Of a DNA stretch of 6,524 nt, positions 1 through 5,441 are shown piece by piece. The notes beneath the pieces were generated by a model that worked only from the letters and a program-made list of their open reading frames with translations, had not been told where the DNA came from and ran no database searches. The position numbers and the translations under genes were made by a program. Positions within the stretch are counted from its first letter, which is position 1. Every line of letters starts with the position of its first letter. Source of the stretch: JAWKWH01 sp041582695 (lineage in GTDB: Bacteria > Pseudomonadota > Alphaproteobacteria > Rhizobiales > Rhizobiaceae). Where the stretch lies: assembly GCA_041582695.1 (NCBI GenBank), contig JBFIBB010000199.1, positions 1-6,524 on the forward strand, written 5' to 3'.

Positions 1-800
1 AGCATGCCGTTGCGTTCCTGGCGCGTGTAGATCTCGCCCTTGAAGTCGATGACACCGATCATCTCGCGGCCGGTCGACTTGTTGAACTCGATCACCTCGG
101 GCATGTCCTCGGTCAGAAGATACATGTGCTCCATGGCGAGAAGCGGCAGTTCGAGACCGGCCATGCGCCCGACCTCGCGCGCCCACAGGCCGCCGGCGTT
201 GACCACGTGTTCGGTCTTGACCGTTCCCTTTTCGGTCACAACGTTCCAGGTGCCGTCCGGTTCCTGGGTCAGTTCGACCACGCGGTTGCGCAGCACCACT
301 TCCGCGCCGAGCACCCGTGCCGCCTTGGCATAGGCATGGGTCGTGCCCGACGGATCGAGATGGCCCTCGACCGGATCCCACATGGCGCCGATGAAATTCT
401 TCTCGTCCATCAGCGGAAACATCCCCTTGGCTTCCGAAGGCGTGATCAGTTCCGTCTCCATGCCGAGATAGCGGCCCTTGGCATGGGCAAGGCGCAGAAA
501 ATCCATGCGCTCGGGCGAATCCGCCAGCATCACGCCACCGGTCAGATGCAGGCCGCAGGACTGGCCGGAAATCTCCTCCAGTTCCCGGTACAACGACACC
601 GTGTAGGCTTGCAGCTTGGCGACGTTGGGATCGCCATTGAGCGTGTGGAAGCCGCCGGCGGCATGCCAGGAAGAGCCCGAGGTCAGTTCCGAGCGTTCGA
701 TCAGCACGATGTCGGTCCAGCCGGCCTTTGCCAGATGGAAGAGAACCGAACAGCCGACGACGCCTCCGCCAATAACCACCGCGCGATAGCTGTCCTTCAT
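1..800 (-). CDS. FAD-dependent dimethylglycine/sarcosine dehydrogenase-type oxidoreductase (N-terminal part, cut by left edge)
   Basis: The reverse strand from the ATG at 800 reads open for 266 codons to the window edge; the C-terminal portion is missing. Residues 8-16 (VVIGGGVVG) form the dinucleotide-binding GxGxxG motif of the DAO-type FAD fold, and E35 closes the motif after the second strand (LIER). Residues 41-49 (SGSSWHAAG) match the motif in which mitochondrial dimethylglycine and sarcosine dehydrogenases attach FAD covalently to the His, here H46. Family members demethylate an N-methyl amino acid oxidatively, passing the one-carbon unit to tetrahydrofolate, and usually carry a C-terminal GcvT-like domain (about 800 residues in total). 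Whether that domain exists here lies beyond the edge. It is the third gene of the minus-strand operon, 33 bases after the cupin gene, with a weak GGGAAA ribosome site just upstream. The exact substrate (dimethylglycine, sarcosine or another N-methyl compound) is inference. Confidence 0.88.
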   Translation of the reverse strand, partial: MKDSYRAVVIGGGVVGCSVLFHLAKAGWTDIVLIERSELTSGSSWHAAGGFHTLNGDPNVAKLQAYTVSLYRELEEISGQSCGLHLTGGVMLADSPERMDFLRLAHAKGRYLGMETELITPSEAKGMFPLMDEKNFIGAMWDPVEGHLDPSGTTHAYAKAARVLGAEVVLRNRVVELTQEPDGTWNVVTEKGTVKTEHVVNAGGLWAREVGRMAGLELPLLAMEHMYLLTEDMPEVIEFNKSTGREMIGVIDFKGEIYTRQERNGM

Positions 801-833
801 GAAAAGTTTCCCGTTGCTTGTCGCTACCCGGCG

Positions 834-1478
834 TCAGCCGTGGAGCTCGTATTTGTCAAAATCGATATCGCCCGTCCAAACCCAGACAGCCACGAAAGGT
901 TCGGCGGCGGTCCTGCTGGCATGGCGCTCGCCGGAGAAATGGTGAATCCGCCCGCCGGCCATCCGGACCGTTTCGTCCATGCCGGACCGGCGCCAGAACG
1001 CGCTTCCGGAGAGCATGACAAACAGTTCTTCGGCCGGATGCGAGCGTTCGGGATAATCCAGATTGGCGTTCTGCGCGAAAAGGCCGACACGGCAATCCGG
1101 ATCGAACACAATCCCAGTCGGACCCACGAGCTCGCAAGTGAGCATCTGTGCGCTGAGATCGTTTCTGATCTTGCCGTTTTCCGATCCCGAATGCCGCCAG
1201 TTCAGTTTTGAGAACAGGTCGTGCAGGTGAGGGCCGACCGCGTGGGCGTCGGGGCGCAGCAACCCGGGCAGGAAAACCGAACTCAAGCCGACTGCCGCCG
1301 CGACCCCCGGCATTGCCGCAGGCGCGTGCCGGCGCAGCGCCGCAGCGCCGATTTGCGCGATCTGTTCATTGCCCGCTTCCAGAATGGCCGCGATCGAATG
1401 GTAAAGGCCGGTGAGCGGTATTTGCGCAACGTCCGGGGATTGGGCCTCTGCGCCCGCAATATTGATCGTCGGGATCAT
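834..1478 (-). CDS. DMSP-lyase-family cupin protein (probably atypical active site)
   Basis: This 214-residue protein has the layout of the DddL/DddQ/DddW family: a roughly 90-residue helical N-terminal part, then a beta-rich cupin domain (about 110-205). Length fits the family (about 200-230). Cupin motif 1 is at 142-158 (YPERSHPAEELFVMLSG) and the motif 2 His is H186 (GERHASRT). Active DMSP lyases cleave dimethylsulfoniopropionate to dimethyl sulfide and acrylate using a metal held by His/His/Glu/His and a catalytic Tyr two residues after the Glu. Here H147, E151 and H186 remain, but the first His position is R145 and the Tyr position is F153, so lyase activity is doubtful. The start chosen is the ATG at 1478, one base after the methyltransferase stop (TGA-A-ATG), which suggests translational coupling. 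A longer in-frame start at 1574 would overlap the methyltransferase by about 95 bases and adds low-complexity sequence, so I reject it. The protein could instead bind or isomerise a related onium compound or act as a sensor; the function is unassigned. Confidence 0.8.
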   Translation of the reverse strand: MIPTINIAGAEAQSPDVAQIPLTGLYHSIAAILEAGNEQIAQIGAAALRRHAPAAMPGVAAAVGLSSVFLPGLLRPDAHAVGPHLHDLFSKLNWRHSGSENGKIRNDLSAQMLTCELVGPTGIVFDPDCRVGLFAQNANLDYPERSHPAEELFVMLSGSAFWRRSGMDETVRMAGGRIHHFSGERHASRTAAEPFVAVWVWTGDIDFDKYELHG

Positions 1479-1479
1479 T

Positions 1480-3054
1480 TCAGAAATCCGTCGGTGCGCC
1501 GCCCTCGGCGATGCGCCGGCCGACGAAGTCGTCCAGCTCCTCGGCAATCGCCGGATCGAGCGGCGGCTGTTCATACATCGCCAGGCGTTCTTTCCATATG
1601 CGGTTCGCCTTTTGGATCGCGATCGGACTACCGGCTTCGGCCCAGGTTTCGAAATTGCGCCAGTCCGACAGGATCGGAGAATAAAAAGCGGTCTTGTAGC
1701 GCGACTGGGTGTGCGGGGTTCCGAAGAAATGCCCGCCGGGACCGACGTCGCGCATGGCTTCGACGCCGAGCGCGTCTTCGGAAAGGTCGAGTGGCGTCAT
1801 GAACTCGGTAACCATCTGCAGCAGGTCGATGTCGAGGATCGTCTTTTCGAACGAGCAGGTCAGGCCGCCTTCAAGCCAACCTGCTGCATGCTTGACGAAG
1901 TTTCCGCCGCCTTGAATGCATCCCCACAGCGAGAAAACGCTCTCGTAGGCAGCCTGCGCGTCGACAGTGTTTGCCGCGCAGGTGTTCGATGTGCGGTAGG
2001 GCAGCTTGTAGCGCCGGGCCAATTGCCCGCCGAGCAACTGGGCCTTCATGTATTCCGGCGTGCCGAATGCGGGCGCTCCGGATTTCATGTCGACGTTTGA
2101 GGTGAAGCCGCCATAGGCAACCGGCGCGCCTTTTTTGACCATCTGCGTGAAGGCGATGCCGGCCAGCGCCTCGGCATTCTGCTGCACCACCGCTCCCGCA
2201 ATCGTAACCGGGGCCATTGCCCCGGCAAGGGTGAACGGCGTCACGACGACCAGTTGCCCGTGCGACGACATCTGGATGATGCCTTCCATCATCGGAATGT
2301 CGAGCTTCAGAGGCGAATTGGTGTTGATGATTGTCAGCAGCGATGGCTCTTCGAGCAGTTGTTCCTTGGAAATGCCGCGAGCGATCCTCGTGATCTCGAT
2401 CGCGTCCAGATTGCGCTCCCGGCCGAGGGAGTAGGCATGAAAGATCTTGTCGGTGAGCTTGGCGAAATCGCGCAGGCAGTGCAGGTGCCTGATTGCCGGA
2501 TGCAGATCGATGGGCTCCACCGGATATCCGCCGGTTAAGTGGATGATGTTGTGCATCTGGCCGAGCTTGACCAGTTTCCGGAAATCCTCGTGGTTGCCGG
2601 CCCGCCGGCCCTTATCAGTGTCGGAACAGTTCGGCGCCGACGCCATCTGCGCGAAGCAGACGTTGTTTCCGCCGAAAACCAGATTGTGATCCGGATTGCG
2701 TGCATGCATCCGCACAACCGGCGGACATGTCCTGATGGTCTCAAGGATCATCTCCGGATCGAAGCGCACCCGGGTCGAACCGTCGCTCACGTCGGCGCCG
2801 GCCTTCTTCATGATCTCGCGGGCTTCGTCGTGCAGAACCTCCAGACCGATTTCCTTCAGGACCCTGAGCGATGCTAGATGGATTGATTCCAGCTCGTCTT
2901 CCGAAACCAGCGCGGTCGGCGCGAAGGGATTTTTTAGCTGGCGGAATGGCTGCTGCTCGAACACATGCTCCGCGCCGCTGCGCTTGCCGGCCCGCCCGCC
3001 GCGTCTGGCCGCATGATGTGCCGTTGTTGCTTCCTCGGCGTTCGCGATGCTCAT
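1480..3054 (-). CDS. MttB-superfamily (trimethylamine/betaine:corrinoid) methyltransferase, non-pyrrolysine type
   Basis: The product (524 residues from the ATG at 3054) has the full length and signature blocks of the COG5598/MttB superfamily: an Arg-rich N-terminus (about 16-27), the conserved start of the barrel (LRVLKEIGLEVLHDEA, about 63-78), the glycine-rich TLAGAMAPVTIAGA block (275-288), DAQAAYES (365-372) and the HAAGWLEGGLTCSFEK block (389-404). Characterised relatives move a methyl group from a quaternary or tertiary amine to a corrinoid protein: MttB (trimethylamine, with pyrrolysine) and MtgB, MtpB and MtcB (glycine betaine, proline betaine, carnitine; no pyrrolysine). The frame has no internal amber codon, so it belongs to the non-pyrrolysine group. 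No corrinoid protein or reactivase lies in this window. It heads the minus-strand operon with the cupin and dehydrogenase genes. An in-frame TTG at 3096 would give 538 residues; I prefer the ATG because the extra residues look unlike the family and neither site has a strong ribosome site. The substrate is not determinable here. Confidence 0.88.
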   Translation of the reverse strand: MSIANAEEATTAHHAARRGGRAGKRSGAEHVFEQQPFRQLKNPFAPTALVSEDELESIHLASLRVLKEIGLEVLHDEAREIMKKAGADVSDGSTRVRFDPEMILETIRTCPPVVRMHARNPDHNLVFGGNNVCFAQMASAPNCSDTDKGRRAGNHEDFRKLVKLGQMHNIIHLTGGYPVEPIDLHPAIRHLHCLRDFAKLTDKIFHAYSLGRERNLDAIEITRIARGISKEQLLEEPSLLTIINTNSPLKLDIPMMEGIIQMSSHGQLVVVTPFTLAGAMAPVTIAGAVVQQNAEALAGIAFTQMVKKGAPVAYGGFTSNVDMKSGAPAFGTPEYMKAQLLGGQLARRYKLPYRTSNTCAANTVDAQAAYESVFSLWGCIQGGGNFVKHAAGWLEGGLTCSFEKTILDIDLLQMVTEFMTPLDLSEDALGVEAMRDVGPGGHFFGTPHTQSRYKTAFYSPILSDWRNFETWAEAGSPIAIQKANRIWKERLAMYEQPPLDPAIAEELDDFVGRRIAEGGAPTDF

Positions 3055-3182
3055 GATCGTGGTATCCGGCGAAATGTCACTTGCCACATTGTTCAACGTC
3101 GCAGCTTCGATTACGACGAAGCATGCGACTGAATTGATGACTTAGGCGACATCGGGCCGGACCCGCCCGCCGGGAACCGCAC
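3055..3182. promoter_or_regulatory. Divergent intergenic control region between the methyltransferase operon and the TPR-methyltransferase
   Basis: These 128 bases separate two head-to-head genes, so promoters for both must lie here or extend into the coding ends. I could not pick convincing -35/-10 hexamers for either direction. The plus-strand gene has a GGGAA ribosome site at 3172-3176, seven bases before its ATG. The region holds the inverted repeat annotated separately. If the methyltransferase starts at the TTG at 3096, the region shrinks to 86 bases. Confidence 0.5.
3104..3122. promoter_or_regulatory. Inverted repeat, candidate operator
   Basis: GCTTCG (3104-3109) and CGAAGC (3117-3122) form perfect six-base arms around a seven-base centre. 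The element sits in the divergent control region, about 50 bases upstream of the methyltransferase ATG at 3054 and about 60 bases upstream of the TPR-methyltransferase ATG. That position suits a regulator binding site acting on one or both genes. No regulator gene is present in the window and a 6+6 repeat can arise by chance, so this is a weak call. Confidence 0.28.
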
Positions 3183-4007
3183 ATGGTTGAATCCAAACAG
3201 AAAAGGCTCGAAAAGGCCTACAACAAGGCCCTTCGGCTGGAAAAATCGGGCGATCTGGACGGGGCGGCGGCGCTGTATCGCGAAGTTCTGCTTCTCGATC
3301 CGCAGGATCGCGGCGGCGCATCCGTCCGGCTTGCAAGCATGCGGCGCGGCGATGCGCCGGATCGCGCGCCGCCTGCCTATGTGGAAACGCTCTTCGACCA
3401 GCATGCCGAGGTGTTCGACAACGTTTTGGTCGAACAACTGGGATACGCGGTGCCGGTGCAGTTGCGCCAGATGCTCGCCGACCTCCGGGCCGGTTCGTTC
3501 GGGCGCGTGCTTGACCTTGGCTGCGGCACCGGTCTGACCGGCGGAGAATTGCGCGCCATGTCCCGGTTCATTGCTGGTGTCGATATTTCCGAGAGAATGA
3601 TCGAACTGGCCAGCGAACGGGAAGTCTACGACGAGCTTTTCGTAGGCGAGGCGCTGGAATTCCTGCTGTCCGGCGGCGATGATGAGCGCTGGGACCTGAT
3701 CGCCGCAACCGACGTCATGCCCTATCTCGGCAATCTGGAGCCGCTGGTGGAGGCTGCATCACGGAAGCTCGAGCCCGGCAGCCTCTTTGCTTTCTCGACC
3801 GAAACCTTGTCCGAAGAGTTGTTTGACGATCGCGGATACACGGTTGGAAAGTACCAGCGTTTTGCGCATTCGGAATCTTACCTGCGCAGCCTATTGCAGA
3901 GGGCGGAATTAGCGGTCGAAGCGTTCGAGCCGATTACCGTGCGCCACGAGCAGGGCGAGCCGGTGCCGGGACATCTGGTGCTGGCGCGAAAGACCGGTCA
4001 GTCGTAG
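3183..4007 (+). CDS. TPR-containing SAM-dependent methyltransferase (COG4976-like)
   Basis: The 274-residue protein opens with one tetratricopeptide-like helix pair (about 8-41, containing GDLDGAAALYREVLLLDP), then a short polar linker (52-66), then a class I Rossmann methyltransferase domain. SAM-binding motif I is VLDLGCGTGLTG at 109-120; the acidic residue that usually binds the SAM ribose is D134 (AGVDIS). Motif II/IV is DLIAATDVMPYLG at 171-183 and a further strand is LFAFSTE at 201-207. This domain order matches the predicted methyltransferases with TPR repeats common in rhizobia and other alphaproteobacteria; the methyl acceptor of the family is not known to me and is not visible here. 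The ATG at 3183 is preceded by GGGAA at good spacing. It is divergent from the MttB-type gene and its last ten bases overlap, tail to tail, the TTC38-like gene on the other strand. Membership in the onium pathway is possible but unsupported. Confidence 0.85.
   Translation: MVESKQKRLEKAYNKALRLEKSGDLDGAAALYREVLLLDPQDRGGASVRLASMRRGDAPDRAPPAYVETLFDQHAEVFDNVLVEQLGYAVPVQLRQMLADLRAGSFGRVLDLGCGTGLTGGELRAMSRFIAGVDISERMIELASEREVYDELFVGEALEFLLSGGDDERWDLIAATDVMPYLGNLEPLVEAASRKLEPGSLFAFSTETLSEELFDDRGYTVGKYQRFAHSESYLRSLLQRAELAVEAFEPITVRHEQGEPVPGHLVLARKTGQS
3341..3372. repeat. GC-rich nested inverted repeat inside the TPR-methyltransferase gene
   Basis: GCGGCGCG (3341-3348) pairs perfectly with CGCGCCGC (3365-3372) across 16 bases. 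A second nested pairing exists inside it (GGCGC 3343-3347 with GCGCC 3354-3358). It encodes the polar linker between the TPR and methyltransferase domains (residues about 53-64), where sequence constraint is low. It could form an mRNA hairpin or be a remnant of a small palindromic element; chance in GC-rich DNA is also plausible. Confidence 0.35.
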
Positions 4008-5350
4008 CGGCGCCTGGCGGCGTCATTTGCCTCCGACTCGAGGCCAAGCCTGCCGTAGACATCCGCCAGCATCCGGTTCAGCGGCACGCCGTCGGGATCG
4101 AAGGTCCTGCGCATTTCCAGCATCTGCTGCGCCTGCACCAGATTGCCCGCTTTGAGATGGGTGTCGAGCAGCAGTTGCTCGAACAGGTCGCGCTGGGCAT
4201 GGCTGCCGCCGGCCTCGGCCATGCGGGGCAGGGCGATTGTGAGCTCGCGGATTGCCGTCTTGTGGTCACCGCGAGCATGGGCGAGCACCCCGCGACAGGC
4301 GGGCAGCGCCACATCCGCCCACACCGATCGCTCGAATGCATCGGCATTTTGCGCCTTTTCCTCCACGGCAAGCATCAGCCGGTCGGCTTCGGCGCGTTCG
4401 GCCCGCGCCAGCCCGCAGAGATACTGGATCGTCAGGAACGGTTGCACCGTGTCGGCAGCTCGGCTCGCCAGATGGTCGGCGACGTCCTGCCAGCGGTCGC
4501 CGACGTCTATCCCGGCGCATTCCATCCGCGCCAGCAGCGATACGGCGCCGATCTGGTCCTGCGAATATTCCTTGTCGACGCCCCAGCAATGCTTGTCATA
4601 GGCCGCAATCACCGCGTCGAAATCGCCGAGCGAAATGCCGAACAGCGCCTTGTGCCACCAATTGTGCGTGTACATGAAGGAATTGAGGTCGTGCCAAGTC
4701 TCCGAAACGCTGTCGAGAAATCCCGCTCCCTCGCGAATCCTTCCCTGGGTGAGCATTACATGGGCAAGTGCGTGATGCGCCCAGGGTTCCTCCCGCTTCA
4801 GTTCCAGGGCCCGGTTTGCCGCCGCCTCGGCCTTGCCGAGCAGATGACACTGCTCGTAGGCGAAAGCGGCCATGCCGTGGAAATGCGGATTTTGCTGGTT
4901 TGCGCCTTCGGCGAGCCGCGCCAGCCGCAGCATTCCAGGCGCGTCTCCCCGGTTGAAACAGAAATACTGGCCGAGCTTCATCATCACGAGATCGGTCGGC
5001 CAGTTGGCGACGATTTCCTCGCACAGGGAGGTTGCTAGCGGGACATCGTTGGCGTGCCACGCCCGAAGCACAGATACGTTCATTTCTTCGCGCCGGTTTG
5101 CGGCGGCAAGATTGGCTTCCGCCCGAAGCAGGTACTGCTCCGCCGCCGACGGCGCATGGGGCGATTCGAGGAACATCCAGATCATGCCGGAATAGGCGTT
5201 TGCCAGCACGTTGTCCGGATTGCCCTCGGCGGCTTTCAGCACGTTGACCGCGCGTTTCTCGTAGCCCAGAAATCCGCCCGCGAAATCGTCGATGCCCGCG
5301 AGGATTGAAGCGTCGCCCGCCGAAACTTCATTTCCCAGATGGTCGTGCAT
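3998..5350 (-). CDS. TTC38-like tetratricopeptide repeat protein
   Basis: The 450-residue product is built of helical TPR-like repeats along nearly its whole length and resembles the tetratricopeptide repeat protein 38 (TTC38) family, which has bacterial and animal members of about 450-470 residues and no firmly assigned biochemical role. Recognisable family traits are the DHLGNEVS opening (3-10), the block AAFAYEQCHLLGKAEAAANRALEL (split around 161-184), WAHHALAHVM (190-199) and THNWWHKALFG (228-238). The clustered His/Trp residues in the last two blocks look like a conserved pocket rather than plain TPR scaffold (inference). No signal peptide or membrane segment is evident with the start chosen. 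I use the ATG at 5350, preceded by GGGG at 7-10 bases; a longer frame from 5443 would add 31 residues overlapping the divergent hydrolase start and is unlike the family. The gene overlaps the TPR-methyltransferase tail by ten bases and is head-to-head with the hydrolase. Confidence 0.82.
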   Translation of the reverse strand: MHDHLGNEVSAGDASILAGIDDFAGGFLGYEKRAVNVLKAAEGNPDNVLANAYSGMIWMFLESPHAPSAAEQYLLRAEANLAAANRREEMNVSVLRAWHANDVPLATSLCEEIVANWPTDLVMMKLGQYFCFNRGDAPGMLRLARLAEGANQQNPHFHGMAAFAYEQCHLLGKAEAAANRALELKREEPWAHHALAHVMLTQGRIREGAGFLDSVSETWHDLNSFMYTHNWWHKALFGISLGDFDAVIAAYDKHCWGVDKEYSQDQIGAVSLLARMECAGIDVGDRWQDVADHLASRAADTVQPFLTIQYLCGLARAERAEADRLMLAVEEKAQNADAFERSVWADVALPACRGVLAHARGDHKTAIRELTIALPRMAEAGGSHAQRDLFEQLLLDTHLKAGNLVQAQQMLEMRRTFDPDGVPLNRMLADVYGRLGLESEANDAARRRYD

Positions 5351-5441
5351 GTAAGCCCCGGCTGCTGCTTGGGAGAAAATCACGATTGCAAATCGGACCC
5401 GGCCTGTCCAGTTTGCGTGGAGCAAATGAAGAGTGCAAAAC
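5351..5441. promoter_or_regulatory. Divergent intergenic control region between TTC38-like gene and hydrolase
   Basis: Ninety-one bases separate two head-to-head genes and must contain or abut both promoters. It includes an AT-richer core (about 5371-5395) with a palindrome described separately, and a GAAGAG ribosome site at 5428-5433 for the hydrolase. I could not assign clear -35/-10 hexamers for either side. Confidence 0.45.
5383..5395. promoter_or_regulatory. 13-base palindrome CGATT-GCA-AATCG, candidate operator
   Basis: CGATT (5383-5387) and AATCG (5391-5395) are perfect inverted arms around GCA. The site lies in the AT-richer middle of the divergent region, 33 bases upstream of the TTC38-like ATG and 46 upstream of the hydrolase ATG, a usual place for a shared repressor or activator. 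No cognate regulator is present in the window; the call rests on symmetry and position alone. Confidence 0.33.

Noticed and set aside
126..1211. Long plus-strand open frame (361 codons) opposite the dehydrogenase and cupin genes
   Set aside because: It is the antisense shadow of two well-supported minus-strand genes; its translation is rich in His/Arg/Gly with no recognisable domain, typical of the reverse of GC-rich coding DNA.
1479..1574. N-terminal extension of the cupin gene to an upstream start at 1574
   Set aside because: It would overlap the methyltransferase gene by about 95 bases and encode an Arg/Ser-rich stretch unlike the family; the ATG one base after the stop is better.
1411..2100. 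Plus-strand open frame of 229 codons opposite the methyltransferase
   Set aside because: Antisense shadow of the conserved MttB-family reading frame; no motif or plausible ribosome site.
1480..3054. Pyrrolysine-containing MttB
   Set aside because: No in-frame amber codon interrupts the gene, so it is a non-pyrrolysine family member.
4157..5038. Plus-strand open frame of 293 codons opposite the TTC38-like gene
   Set aside because: Shadow of a family-recognised gene on the other strand; no domain visible.
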